Notes: generated by a model from the sequence alone, not told the origin. A stretch of DNA of 64,000 nt from Mya arenaria (GCF_026914265.1 NC_069126.1:75209232-75273231); one strand, 5' to 3'. Positions 12,840 through 26,270 are shown, numbered from the stretch's first letter. Numbers and translations are program-made.

Positions 12840-14960
12840 CCTTCGAAGACCAAGTATTCGTAGACCAAAGTTTGTCCCGACAGTGCCTTGACTTATGGCC
12901 ACCAAGCTTGACTTGGAGGTAAGGCGTGACCAGTAGATGGCCCCTTTTGATTTTGAGGCCATCGGCTGAAAGGTCATGGTGACAGTGACTTTGAATGTTA
13001 AAATGTGTCCGAGTGATATCTCGACAATGCCCCAACCTATGGTTCTCAAACTTAACTTGGAGGTTCTGCGTGACCATAAGATGACCCCGTTTGATTTTGA
13101 TGTCGTCGTCTCAAAGGTCATCGTCACTGTGACCTTAAATGCTAAAAAAGCGTGTCCAAGTGTTAACTTGACAATGCCTAGATTTTGGTCCTCAAACTTG
13201 ACTTGGAGGTTGATATTGATCAGTAGCTGAAACCTATTGATTTTAAGGTCATCGGGTCAAAGGTAATGGTCACAGTGACCCTGAACGCGAAAAGCTTGTA
13301 CGAGTGATAAGTCGCCAAATTCTAGATCCATAGTCCTCAAATTTAAGATGGAGACTGTGCCTGACCTGTAGATGACCCCTAATACGTAGTGACCTTAAAT
13401 GCCAAATCTTGTCCTAGTGATAATTTGACAATGCATGCACCCATGGTCCTCAAACTTGACATGAATGTAGGGCGTAACCAGAAGATGACCCGTATTGGTT
13501 TTTAGGTCATCAGGCCATAGATCGAGGCCACAGTGACCTTGAACGCGAAAAGCTTGTCCGGGTGATAATATGACGATGCCTGCACCCATGGCCATCAAAC
13601 CTGAAATGAATGTTGGGCGTGATCAGAAGATGAACCCTTTTGATTTTGACATCATCAGGCCTAAGTAGAAGGTGACAGTGACCATGAACGCGAAAATCTT
13701 GTCCGAGTGGTAACTTGAAAATACCTGCATGGACGGTCCTCAAACTTGACGTTTTACACAATCAGTATCAATTAACTATCCGAAAAGAAATTGACTGTGA
13801 ATCCCTTACGGATAGAAGCACAATTCAAAAGTTGACATTAATGCATACATACAAACACAACGTGTTACAATCTTATCTTGAACAATTATTTCATCCAAGT
13901 TTGAAAGCGTTTAGTAACACCAAGTACGGAACTCAGAATGCTTTCAAACGTTGGGTACCTACAAGAACTATGTATGCAATGTCGATAATTCCATCCGCAT
14001 TGTGGATATGGAACGATCTTGACACATCCGTTAAAGATGCAGTTTCACTGCTGTCACTGTCCGCGTTTAAAGGTTAACTGACATTTGTAAATAGTGTTCC
14101 AAAGTCCCTATTTTTTATATACAAGGCGAAAGATGATCGCTTCAGTCCATCATGCCCGAAAGCGTAATAATTGCTTCAACTTTATAATAATAATAATATC
14201 ACGATTTCGCCTTACTGAGTCTTGGGTACAGATATTGCAGGTACTGAACACTTCCTTTTTAAATGCAGTCGTTTTACTTCACAAAGGGGTCATTAGGTCC
14301 AAAACCTGAAGGTCATAATGACCTTGAACATGAACACCTCTTTCGAGTGGTAACTTGACAATGTCTGCATCGACGCTCTTCAAACTTTACGTGAAGGTTG
14401 GGCGTGACCTGTCGATGACCGCTTTTGACTTTGGTGTCATTAGGTCCAAAGCTTGAAGGTCATAATGACCTTGGACATGACCACCTTTTTGCGTGGTAAC
14501 TTGACAATGTCTGCATCGACCTCAAATCGACGTGGAGGTTGGGCGAGACCTGTCGATGAGATCATCAGGTAAAGTATGCCGGCATTTGGGTCCATGCATA
14601 TTTTATTCAAGTGTCCAAAATGTCCAGATGTTCCTGAAAACATGGTGCTCTGGTTGACATTATGTTTGACAAACATCTCTTGAAATTTTATAACTGGTCA
14701 TGTTGACCAGAAGATGAATCCTTATGATTTTGAATTCAGTGGGTCAAAGGTCAACGTCGTGGTGACATTCAGCTGGAAAGCCGTTTTCGATCAAAAACTT
14801 AAGAATGCTGAGGCCCCAAAATTCCAACCGTTTAGTCAAGATTGAAATAACCAGTAGACCCATCATATTGAATTGGTAGTAAGTGGAATACAGGTCAAGA
14901 TTGTGTTGACCTTGACCTGAGTTTTCTGATCAATAACTATATAACGATGGAGCCCCGGGA
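12840..14960. repeat. Diverged tandem repeat (about 130-160 bp unit) with AGGTCA palindromes
   Basis: Six or more degenerate copies repeat the same phrases: CTCAAACTTGACTTGGAGGT, then GACCAGTAGATGACCCC, TTTTGATTTTGAGGTCATC, a GGTCAnnnTGACCTTGAA core, and CGAGTGATAACTTGACAATG. The unit is roughly 130-160 bases and copies differ strongly, so the array is old. It is interrupted by LINE debris at 13751-14285 and resumes at about 14285. Short open frames here are by-products of the repeat. Confidence 0.8.
13751..14285 (+). mobile_element. LINE (non-LTR retrotransposon) 3' fragments inside the tandem repeat
   Basis: An open frame over about 13757-14077 has the signature of LINE ORF2 C-termini: a Leu/Tyr-rich stretch, then RTMYAMSIIPSALWIWNDLD and a Ser/Leu-rich end (family consensus approximately FPSAIRLWNSLP). 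A second piece at about 14237-14285 reads GTEHFLFKCSRFTSQRG, the EHFLL-C motif common downstream of such reverse transcriptases. An (ATA)n run lies at about 14186-14200. There is no reverse-transcriptase core here, so this is a truncated, inactive remnant. Confidence 0.65.
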
Positions 14961-14989
14961 CCCTTACGAGTGTTCATACTGTGATCCTT

Positions 14990-15122
14990 CAAAAATTTGT
15001 CCAAATTAACCCAACTACTTCTACTACTTCTGCTGCTGTTGCTGTTCCTGCTACTGCTACTTCTCTGCTGCTACTTCTACTACTTCCACTACCACTGCTG
15101 CTGCTGTTGCACTACTACTATA
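14990..15122. repeat. CTN trinucleotide microsatellite
   Basis: Imperfect CTA/CTT/CTG triplets run from about 15008 to 15119 (for example CTGCTGCTGTTGCTGTTCC). It is a simple repeat directly after the tandem-repeat block. Confidence 0.85.
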
Positions 15123-15930
15123 AAATAACATAGAAAATCGCTACGCAACGATGTCAATGATAAATCATAACTATGTTCAGGAACACGGACATACGAATAT
15201 TCTTAGGCGATGGAGCTCTTACAGTAAGAAGAGACACACTCTAAGGTGTATTGAAGGTTTAAATTATAATGAACGTCGCCTGACATTAACGTTAAATCAT
15301 CTTGACGTCGTAACAGCTGACTTCGTGCTCCGCGTTCTAAATCACTTTACGTTCTGCAATTTGCCTCCTTTTTGACGAAACGTTATTCTAGGTAGAATGT
15401 TATTTGTTATGTGTAAATACCGAAAACAGCACATGGAATGTTTGAATGCTATACATTTCTTGTGTTGTTTTTCATCTCTCGAAGATCAATCTTTGGATTT
15501 AATATAGAGTTTCCAAGCTATTGGGTTGAATTGACTGATTCTTCATAGGAACACTTACCATCAAGTCGAGATGTACATCCTTTTTTTACTTTTTTTACTT
15601 ACGTGTTTTGCTTGTTGTTTTTGTTTTGAGTTTTGATCCTTTGATTATTACGTATAAAACATAAAATAATAGTATACATTAAAACATCTTTCATGTCGGT
15701 GCCACTTTGTGGAATGAACCAATTTTCACAGGAACAATCACTTAATAAGAGGACATACGCACATTGTAAGCATGTTATGACTGGTTACTTTTTCTCAGAG
15801 TTATGGCACCTGGATTACTAAACATAAAAATGAACATATTTTCCAATTTGAGCTTTCTTTCGGAAGTTGTATCTGTCGGATGTCATACATTGTTTCCAAC
15901 GACTAGCCCTGTTGTCAATGGTATGTTCTA
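15123..15930. other. Intergenic, no recognised feature
   Basis: A 74-codon frame at 15151-15375 matches no family I know and has no supporting splice or poly(A) context. Otherwise this is AT-rich non-coding sequence up to the edge of the duplicated receptor unit. Confidence 0.35.
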
Positions 15931-16856
15931 ATATTGTGGCATGTCTGGAAGGCCACTGGCGGAGTTATGAATAACTTTACATGCGGGTTAACTATGAAAT
16001 TATGTGTTGGGTACAATCACCTTGGCTGAGATTAGCACAGGTTTTGATATGGAATCGCAATTTTCCTTCTTAAAATATCAATGCGCAAGTTAAACAAAAT
16101 GTGCAAACATGTGAATCGCATTTTGCACATATTGCTGGGTTTGATTCTAGTCGTACGCTATTATATTTGTTTCTAAGTGAACAAGGTTAATAACAAATGA
16201 AAAAAGAAGTCTTCTCACTAATTACAATAAATAAAATTGTCGCAAACTTATCACTAGTATAATTTTTAACAACATGCATGGTGAGATAATTGTGAAGATT
16301 CCCTGTATACAAGTAGATGTATCGGACCATATTTTCACAGATCACATTCTTCACACCTGTGAAGAATAAGATCCTATTTATCACAGGTGTGTTGAATGAG
16401 ATCTCATTGTTAACGCAACACAGTCACACGTGTTACATTTCCTGTGAAAAAAAAATGAAATTCTTGTTAGCCCTCTTTTTGGACATACACATGTCTGTTG
16501 ACGTTGTTGAGTTTATAAAGGTCTGCCCGCCCCGCATAATGAATGCATTTAGACTTGATCCCGTCACATCCGCAATTGTGACTTAAACAAATTTTTGATG
16601 CCAAAGGGGGAGTTTTGCCCCCACCGGTTGATGGGATATTCGCCAAAGGAGTAACCGTGTACCCAAAATGTTGAAACTTAGTCAAGACAAGGGAGTGCGT
16701 TGAATTATTTTTTTATCCCTACATCCTCTCTGCATGAAATTTTATTTGGGCACTGTCGCGTCAATCATGTAAGTTTCTTACAGTGTCTGTTTCTCTCTCA
16801 GATTTTGCACTCATGAAAGAGCTTACACTTTTTACACAACTTGGGTTTATTCAAGT

Positions 16857-19800
16857 CTACTGTTTTTTTACCAAATCTTCGTACGCATTTCCGAGAGACG
16901 TCTTGTTAGTTTCCAAAGTTTCATAATGAGCGGCTAAGTCACTGCCTTGATCAATAGTGTCTTGTATGTCAAGGTATTGCTGAATGGTATCCATTTCATA
17001 ATGGACTGCTGATTCAGATGAATGTCTGAAAAATTAAGTGGAAAACATTTTGAAACGAGCTCTGCATAAATTGCGTAAACTATTTCAGGATAAAATGTAC
17101 TTTCAGTATTGACCATGTATGCGATATGAAACTGTTTGATATTGGTCTGGCTTACCTGTCTGTGTCCTTGCTTTGAGAACCAGTTGCTAAAATAAGAAAA
17201 TAAATTAAAAAAAACAACAACAAACATTATAAATTCAGTTGATTACACATGCATTTAAGTGTAAAGGTCATACAAGAAAGGTAAAAATAACATTCATATC
17301 ACCTTGCGCTGGGATCTTTGATATTCGTGAAGACCTCAGACGTTTTATGCAAATCACAAGTAGAACTAGCAAAAGGCAAAGTGCGACCCCGCCAACAACA
17401 CTACCAACAATAGCCCCGACTGAATACGTCTGTTCTGTAAATAATACACAAATAGATGGCATATGTGCCGAGTTGCGTTAGCGTAGATAGTAAAAAAACT
17501 CCAACCGATTTTTTTTACTGAGAACAACAAATAACCCCTCAATACTAAATTGCTTGAAGTTAAATTCAGTGATATGGCAGCGGCAACATCTATATTTATA
17601 AAGAGGTGATCTATGTGTTGATATTATTACGAATTTGACCGGTCCTTGCCAGTGTATTTCATTTATATCGTAAATTATTTAACTGAACTGATTTTTTTCG
17701 TATATACGGCTAATTTGAATGACGACACACAAACATATACTTCCCCAAGATGAAATATTTAGGTCTTAATATTATCATGCAATGGAAACTACGGGAAATA
17801 GCAGATGCCAATCACATGCAATGATTTGTTTCATACCGGTTTGCAGGTCTTTTGTCAGCTCTACTGTCAACAGTGTCTCTTTAAAGTCGTTCTGTATCAT
17901 CACTACGTAACGAGATGATTCAACATTTTCATTGACTTCTAACGATACATTTGCAATTATACCTTGCGTCGTAATGTAATGTTCAAACACAGGCAGAAGT
18001 ATTAAACCTTGATACAGACCTCGAACTTCGAACTCATCCTTTGTTCTGATACCATTTTCTAGTGGATATACATGTACTCTCACTGGACCGGAATTTGAGT
18101 AGATATGTAATTTAATGAAAGTATCTCTATCGCTTTTGGCCACTTTTACAGTATAAATGCTTCCACTGGGTAGATTGGGTTGAGCAAGAACTGGTGCATC
18201 TGAAAGGTGAAAATGTTACGGTGCAAAGTTACTGAAAGGGCTGTCTATTTGTGAAATAGTATGTTTTTAAAAAAACCCATCTTACAATAACATTTGTTAA
18301 TGCGCGACGTGGGCGTAATGCATAATATCAGTTTACTATATATGTTGTGTACATAGTTAGATGAAGAATGTACGTCAGTATTACACAGTTAACACAAACA
18401 CACGCATGTACCTTTTATCAAAATGTCTACTGAGGCATTTTTCTTGATACTCTGTGTGGCGTAATCTGCAATGCCATTGCTCACCGAGCAGTACCAAATC
18501 CCAGAATATTGGTACGATACACGAAACAGCTTGAGTGAATTTCCATCTGGGGGATAAGTGGCTACAATACCATACCCAGGCCAGTGCTGAACCCAGTCAT
18601 AGAAACTATAATTGTTTGGCACGCCTTTGGCATAACATCGAAGGGAAAAATCTGAATCGGTCGAAGTAGTGTTAACTGTTTCAATCAACACATCAGGTGA
18701 GTCTGAAACGAACTTTGAGACAGTATACAATGAACATGATAACACATAAAAGAAACTGTGATTATTAAAAAAACAAGCTACCAAATAGTAAACGAAAAAT
18801 CTCTAAACTATTTGGCATAAAATATGCGAAAAAAACCCGTTAACATTCCATACCAAAAGTACTTATATTCTTTCATATCTTTACGTACATTGGACCCCGA
18901 GGCTAAGTGTGGAACTACTTTCTTTTAGATATTCAGGTCTTATATTTCTCGAAACACAAGTATAATTTCCAGAATGATATCGTGCAATCGTCCCAAAAGA
19001 AATGATTCCTGACATTGTCGTAGTGGTATTATCTGTGTCGTTTTTCCACAAGTGTGTGCATCCGGGCCAGCAAACAGACGTGCAAATAATTTGAACCGTT
19101 TCTTCTCCTTCAATGACGACATACGGTGTCTTTTCGCTTATGACTGAGGCATTTGGACCATCTTCAATAATTTATAAAAAAACGACTTGATTCGGATTTT
19201 TAGCTTATAGATAAGTTATTAACATTTTATCCATCGAAATTAATCGTATATTTCCTTAAACATCTTATTTATACGTATATATCTTTGTGTATAACAAACA
19301 GTATGCAGAAATCAAACCAGAATCAATATTCGGAAGTCAGTAATGAGGTTTGCTGGTTTAATATCGTTCATATCTCTGATCTGAGGAAAGATACAGAGGT
19401 TATTGATTATAGGCTTACTTTAGTTTACCAGTACTTACATATTACATTAAACACTGCGGCATAACTTTCGTTGGAGGTAAATCCTTGTGCGACATTTTCC
19501 ATGACAGTGCACTTGATTTCCAATACGGTATCAGCCTCAGAAATCTCTTGAATTGTAAGATACTTTCCTCGTTGTGAAAAAACAAATCTTGAATTGTTTA
19601 AGTATGTATTGTTATCTATTATCCAAGTGTAGTTTAAAAGAAGGTTATGGCTTGCAGGAATGGTTGTTGAATTACTCGCACACATGAATGTCAGATTATT
19701 GCCCTCAAAGTACGCGTCTCTGCTCGGTGATAAATGGATGGCTGGTGTTTCGGGGATGCCTGAGATTGCAATTAAACAACACAACATTTAACGCAAGAAA

Positions 19801-22625
19801 TCAAATTCAATACTGATTGTAAAACAACTATTGCAATCCGAAGCACTAACATACCGAGCATGTAGACGGTTATCGTCTCTAAAGTTGTTGAAGGGCTTCT
19901 GAATGAATAGTTGCCTTGTTCACCAGAACGGAAGTTATCCAGTTTAATGTGCAAACGACCATTTGAGATGTTTCCACTTGGGGCTAGTGTACAATTTAAA
20001 TACTCGTCTCCAAAGCAGATACCACTTACACAAGTGACTTGGAATATAGAATAATTACTTGGTGTGTATAGGCCAACAGAGCCGTCGTTATGTATATCGT
20101 GATTGTACAAAAGAACCGGTTGTTGTTTTGGTCTTGAGAAGATACGCCCTAAGTCCGATAAAACAAAGAAAATTAAAAAATATATACAAAGAGTTATAGA
20201 TGGAGCCCCACCGCGAACATTATGAATGATCATTTGCATTGTTTTGGGTAAAATATTAAGTAATATTTAGTTTTAATTACCAAGATAAATGCGCTAAATT
20301 GCCATGCAGCCGTTTCATGATATGCTTTTTTTTAACTTTATCTGTTTATCGTCTATGATACTACAAGCAGGAAAGAGATAATTATAGTGTAAGCAACATT
20401 ATGTGTGTGGGTATCTAAACAGTATGAAATGAGGCCTCCCGTTTATAAAAAAAGTTATTCTTACCGTTTATATTTAACATTATTGTAATAAAACCTCCAG
20501 ACACGTAAGAGCAACTATACATCCCTTCATCTTCTTGTAGAGTGGAAGTGAAGTTTAAGTCTTTTTTATTGTCCGCCCATTTCATTCTAGCAAGTTTTTT
20601 CTCTCCAAGTGCAGGATTGAATTGTGCATTTGGTTGGTTGCTATATATTGTTCGCATCCCATTTACCTCAGGGGGACCTCTCCAGCTCGGAAAATCTCCA
20701 ATCGCGATAGTGCATACCAAAACTGTTTGGTCACCTTTATACACTGTGTTACAAATTGCATTTCCTGAAGTATAAAGAAGTGTTCGTTGATGTACACGGT
20801 CAAGTTAAAAGGGATATGTAAAATAAGGTGATGATAATACCTTTGAGCTGTAACAAATAAATAGTCATGTTATATGTGAAGGTTCGTAGAAAAGTGCAGA
20901 ATTTCAGAAAATGAGACTTAAACAATATTCATAATCTGCTCCCAGACACATTTTCAGCCTTCATAAAATTTCCTGAAAGGCGCACATTGCTGGCCTGTAT
21001 ATATGTTGGAGACATTATTCAACGGCACCCCCAGCAATACCACTATAAGGGCGTATTTGGTAGGATTTTTTTTCGTCCCAAAATTTAATATGGGGTGAGA
21101 CTGGAGGGATGTCATCACCTTAGGAGTACTGAACACTTTTACAATGAGGTTACACTAAACTGAAAGGTTTAAAGCATTGCTTATAAAAACACATCTTGGC
21201 TTCTACTTTCAAAGCTGATTTTCATATTTAAAGGACTTGCCATATCGAGAGAATCAAAGTTTATTTGTACGGTCTGGCGTACTTGAGTATACCTAGGTAC
21301 ACACCTAATGTTAGAATACAAATCGCGACATGCTAAACTTTTAATTTAGCCTAAATTACTTCAAAAAGTAAGTTTATGCTTGATATTCGTTGTGCGATCG
21401 GAGTCAAAACTCTTTTTCCCCGAATTTTTGTACCCGTGGATCCATGTGCCAATGCGTCGTTATGGATAATTTGAGAAGATTCCCCGGACGCCGATTCATT
21501 GGCAGTCATCTCCACAGATTTGTGGAATGGAGAAAATTTCGCCCGTGCAATGACGGGTCCGATACCGTGGAACCAATCCAGACTCTGCTTCTCTTTTACT
21601 TTAACGCCCCAGACTACCTTATCGATCTTAAAAAACAATTGCAAGTCTCACCACCCATACTAGCTTCACTGAAACGTCGCTTGACGCAGTACTAATAGTT
21701 CTCAATAATTAAAAAATGAAATGTCATTTTGTCCTGTTCCTGTTTCCTGTCTCGTCCATATATAAGTGCGCGACATGGCACACACTAACTAGCATTAGTC
21801 ATTACCATTCTCGCAAGTGGCACTTGATGAATGGATGCAACTTACACCAGCTAACTCTAACACCGTGTACATTGATTCTTCTCCAATAAGTCTATTATTG
21901 TTATTAGGATTTAAACATCTTAAAGTCACCCCCGTTCAAAACAGCCAGACCTAAAATCGCTTTCAATCGACTCCCGTTCCTAGTTGAACCTAACCTGCTA
22001 TTTGAAAACGACTTAATCTACTTGAAACCATTTTTGGGAGAATGTTTTTGCAAATATTCATAACCTTCTGATGAATGCACGTCTTTTAAAATGTACTCTA
22101 TGATCTGAAAGTTCAGCGTCCATGTTGCATATGAGGTTGTCCGGTAAGCGCAGTGATTATCGCACTCGATTCCAACCAAGTCGTCAAGGATTCCATTCCC
22201 GGCGTGAGCGAATGTGAGATTGGTTGGTGGTAACTAAGCTAGACAAGTGGGTATTCTCAAGACAATCTAATTCCCCTTACATCACAAACCCACACCCTCG
22301 TGCAACATAGTGCAAACGAGAGTGACTTATCTTAAGTTAACTTAACCGTTTTCCCAATCGTTGGTAAAATAAATGTTTGATCTAAAACCACGTGCAATAT
22401 CTATGCATGTGAAAAGAGCTCGAGGAAAATATGCAGCAATATTTCCCCATCAGTTCTTTGTTTAAATATTGGAGTGGAGTACTAGTATTTGATTTAAAAA
22501 TTGTAGGCCGATTCTACGAACGTACAAATGCACTTAGTTTTTATATATACAACAAATCCAATCCAAACAGTAACATACTTACCGGTCAAAAGTATAAGAC
22601 ATATTATTTTCAAGTAGTCCTCCAT
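16857..22625 (-). CDS. Immunoglobulin-superfamily transmembrane receptor, copy 1 (10 exons, 738 aa)
   Basis: Exons in transcript order: 22625-22583 (signal peptide, MEDYLKIICLILL), 20764-20465, 20148-19855, 19759-19439, 19161-18889, 18702-18412 (five Ig-like domains), 18199-17837 (FN3-like), 17434-17303 (TTYSVGAIVG-type region leading into one membrane helix), 17186-17156, 17025-16857. All have GT-AG ends. The total is 2217 nt, a multiple of three, ending in TAG. The first seven introns are phase 1, typical of exon-shuffled Ig genes. Ig signatures include LQEDEGMYSC and YSGIWYC. The tail holds YLDI, YETL and YEDL, resembling ITAM/ITIM tyrosine sites, so kinase or phosphatase docking is inferred. 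It is probably a cell-surface adhesion or immune receptor; the ligand is unknown. Intron 1 is much larger than in copy 2. Confidence 0.85.
20765..22582. other. Expanded intron 1 of receptor copy 1 (about 1.8 kb insertion)
   Basis: The matching intron of copy 2 is only 99 bases (30803-30901). The extra sequence includes a SINE (22136-22385) and a 97-101-codon region open on both strands (21351-21695) that I do not recognise. It is probably one or more mobile-element insertions made after the tandem duplication, or lost from copy 2. Confidence 0.65.
22136..22385 (+). mobile_element. tRNA-derived SINE
   Basis: It starts GTCCGGTAAGCGCAGTGATT (A-box region) and has a B-box-like GGATTCCATTCCCGG about 45 bases later, followed by an unrelated body. 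This is the layout of a pol III SINE head. It lies in intron 1 of receptor copy 1, in sense with the plus strand. Confidence 0.55.
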
Positions 22626-24660
22626 TTTAAGTATAAGCGTATACATCAAACACAAATGCGGAAACTATTTAAATGCTTCCTATAACAAATACTTGTTTTC
22701 AATTACCGAAAAGGAAGTTAACTAATATGAACTGGCTTACTTACTGAGTAGCAAACATTTAAGCAATCTTCAGTAATGTATCAACAAGAGTTAACTGCCA
22801 GAGGTCTTATCAATGTAAGTGAGTCGATTGCATGAACAAATTACGAACATCGCATAAGAATAAAACTCGGACAACATCAAACCTAAAAGATGTCGATGAA
22901 AAAAGATGTCAGTCGTGTCAGACGCAACACCGTGTCAATCTGCGACAGTTTCAATGAAAATCTTAGTCGATTTTTAGGCAAATTGAAATTATCTTAGTGT
23001 CATAGTGTCATTATTGTTCTACATATTTGAGTGGACTGAACATTAGCCAGTTCTAAAAATGAGCACAAAGATGAGGAAATACTTTTTTTATTAACGCTTT
23101 GCCATTTGAGATTTGTATACAGGTTTAAGATTACTAATGTAAATACTATGATACATTATTGAAAAGGGCCCCTCTTATTTTATGTAAAACCCGTATGCAA
23201 GTGTTTTAAATCCACGCACGTAGAATATCGTCACTTCTTTACGCCTCATTGTGGAAGATAATGGACCATTATAATTGGATTGTCGAAATGTTGTGAGGCA
23301 GGCTACTTCTATGTTCATTTATAATCTGTTTCCATGTATATTTGTAAAGGGACTGCGGCCAGTTCAAAAAAAGGAGACCAACCATTTCGAAGTTAACTTA
23401 AGGGCCTCCCACATTGTAAAAGTGGCTGGAAAAGCCTTAATATACAAAAAAACTGTTTACAAGTTAATGTTTTATAAGTTTTGAGGAAAATTCATTTCGA
23501 AAGTCAAACATACATTGTTTGAGACATGGTTTGTTGTAATAAGGAGTTGAACATATTTTACGAAATAATATTTTATCAGATTTTGAATAAAAATCCATTT
23601 GCATGTTTTTCGGTTTTGGTGTCAAAATGCCCCAGAACACTCTATCAACGATGACTTGTGGGTTCTTGATGATATCCTTTTTAATTAAGAAAGATAGTCA
23701 ATGAAATAATGAAAAATAGTTGATTAGGTTTATTTCTTGGTTTAGAAAAACGCAGATATTATTCTTAAAATAGCTGCAATCACCACAAAAAGTCACTAGG
23801 CATTGCAAATTGGTAAGCATTGACTATTTTGACAGAAAAACATACTCATACTGTATAAAGACATTTTCGAAGAAATGCAATTGCTTTTTGATTGAGAATC
23901 TGATAAAATCTTAGTTCGTAAAACTTGCTTAACTCCTGATAAAACATACACATGTTGCAACGGATGAATGTATTATGCTTGCTAAATATTGAACCTCACA
24001 TCTAAACCAAAACTGTTTTTTAATAGTTTTTGTTTGGTCATTCAAACGACTTTTGCACTGTGGAAGGCCTTTAAATTGATATTAAGTTTACTTCGGTCGT
24101 TTTGTTTTGACATCCTCTTTAAAGCGTCTATAGTATTTCGTTTCAGCAAGTTTATCTTGCATGTAATGGGATATTTGCTTTTAACTAAATGTATTAGGTG
24201 GCTTTGTTCACAAACTAGGCTGAAAAGTTATTCAGTTTGCTGCATAAAGTATTTGTTATTGGTGAAGCGTGATTCGTGTTAAATACGGCGGCGCTATTCC
24301 CCCCTTTGATCGTCGCGTTAAAAAGTATTCTACATTTTCTTAAACAGTTTATAAATAGCTGCATGGATCCTTAAAGATATGGTGATGTCAAATAATTGCA
24401 AAATTCTTTTTGTTTTGTAAGTTTTAGGTTGCGGTATATTTGAAATGGGTAAGAAAGGCCAAACATTGAGTAGAGAGACACAAAATATGTTGTAACATGT
24501 ATGTTTAACACGGCATTAATAATGTCAGACATTTCGAAGACTTGACGGAAGCCATATACATACTTAAATAAAAATAAAGGATCAATAGAAAATTAACCCC
24601 AACGGACAATCACAAACTGTAACTGAAAGTAACTAAAAAAACTCCAAGGTTATGCTTTTG
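22626..24660. other. Upstream region of receptor copy 1
   Basis: No gene recognised. Parts match the region upstream of copy 2 (around 33960-34870), for example TCAATGTAAGTGAGTCGATT near 22811 and its counterpart near 33991. The promoter of copy 1 should lie in the first few hundred bases above 22625; no clear TATA or initiator was identified. Confidence 0.4.
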
Positions 24661-25000
24661 GTCTGCTTTTGTCACATTGTGGAAAAAAAACGGGAATACA
24701 AATGCACACATGTATAAAAGGATCTTCGAAGAAAATGTGTGGTCTGTTATTGCCTGTTATTGCCTGACATTTCCCAAACAACAATTACATTATTTCAGGT
24801 TGACAAGTGCATTGTGCTTTAGGCTCAATGTATACAAGACCAGGAACAATGATAAATCAATAGCTTGGCCTGCATAGTCACCGGATCTAAACATTATTAA
24901 AAAAATGTCTATATGTTTATAAAAAAGAAATAGTTCTTGTAAATTTATATAATCAACAATGAACAAGAATTTTTTTGGTGACATTCTGCGGGTTTAGACT
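24661..25000 (+). mobile_element. Tc1/mariner transposase fossil (unit 1)
   Basis: The plus strand carries degenerate Tc1-type transposase text: NTNAHMYKRIFEENVWSVI, about 50 codons later WPA(stop)SPDLNII, the widely conserved WPAQSPDLNIIEN block with an internal stop. It is far too short and damaged to be active. The same fossil is present upstream of receptor copy 2, so it predates the tandem duplication. Confidence 0.7.
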
Positions 25001-26270
25001 GAAAGCATGCCCGCCTTTGCTCAGAGTCGTACATATCAATTTCTCAAAGGTTAATGCAAAAATGAAGGAAATACAATTAAGTTTTACATTTAACACCATA
25101 TTGTAGATGTTTTTATAAAAGCTCGCAAAGAAAATTATAATGATAACAAAAATAACCAGTGAAGAAAGGTCAATTGCTCTGCGTTCTTTCAATAATTTGT
25201 TTGGTTTTTGAAAAAAATATATTTCGGATGTACAATTTTTTAGGTATTCGAATATAATGGCGAACGTCCAGCGAAGCTGCGTATTTTGTCCTTTTGCGTA
25301 CATTGCCTGTTGTCCTAAGTCATCAATTGACATTTCCTCTTTACGTTCTGTAATTTGTTCCAATGTTTGACGAAACGCTATACACTCCTATACAATCCTA
25401 TACTGTGGCATTTCCGAAATGAAATTGGCGGGTTTCAGAATAACTTTACACGCTTTACACATGAAATCGCATTCGTCACATTTCAATATTAATGCGCAAG
25501 TTTACCAAACACGTGCGTTTTTAAATCTGAATCGCATTGTTCAAATGTTGGTTATTTACAACACTCGTATTCTATTATATTTGTTTCTTAGTGAACAGTA
25601 AGGTTTATAACAAATGGAAGAAAAAGCCTTTTCATTAATAACACTATATGTTCACGTCGAAAATCGACAACATCATTTGCACAATTTTTAACAACATGAA
25701 ATGGAGAAATTATATTAAAGATTCCCTGAAAACAAGGAGCTCTATCGGACCATATTTTCACAGATCACATTCACACCTTGTGATCTTTCACGCGGTACAG
25801 TTAAAAGTCGTGAATTCCATGTGATAAGTGTAAAGTTCTTACCCGAACCCCCTTTATGGACAAACACATTTAATGATGAGTGATCTGTGAAACATATGGC
25901 CCTGCAAAGGTATAATCTGAAACGCTTGAGTTTATTTTCTGAGTAGGAGCCATTATTTGTTTTTATTTTGGAAAATCTTCTCGTCCTGATCTCAGTTTGA
26001 CTAGTCTCTGTACTTTATATTGTTTAATTTATTTAACTCGACTGCAACCAACACAGCTTCGTTTTCGTACTTTTGGTTTAAGCTACATTTAAATAATAAG
26101 ACGTTGGTATAGTACTGTCGTTTCATGCAACTGTAAGTTTATGGTGTCTTTACGGCATTCACTATTATATGGGCACTGTTGCATCAATTATGTAAGTTTC
26201 ATCCATTTTTTGTTTCTTTCTCACACATTTTTCTCTCGTAACATACACGGTTTAAGCGTCTTGGATTGTG
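25001..26270. other. Intergenic between the two receptor genes
   Basis: No gene recognised. From about 25400 the sequence matches the downstream flank of copy 1 and so marks the start of duplicated unit 2. Open frames here (for example 24953-25363 minus) have no homology I can see and lie in the flank of the Tc1 fossil. Confidence 0.4.

Larger units (their letters stand above)
15930..25370. repeat. Tandem segmental duplication, unit 1
   Basis: The sequence around the receptor gene at 16857-22625 is repeated around the gene at 26271-30944. Homology covers the downstream flank (for example GAATAACTTTACA at about 15968 and 25437, and TATTATATTTGTTTCT at about 16160 and 25572), all ten exons, most introns, and an upstream Tc1 fossil (24661-25000 and 34868-35115). 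Exact breakpoints cannot be fixed by eye. Confidence 0.8.

Noticed and set aside
12760-13761. Several 65-105-codon frames in the tandem repeat
   Set aside because: The same peptides recur in several frames because the DNA repeats; no codon bias or domain.
12840-14960. CRISPR-like array
   Set aside because: Repeats are long, degenerate and without regular unique spacers, and the DNA is eukaryotic.
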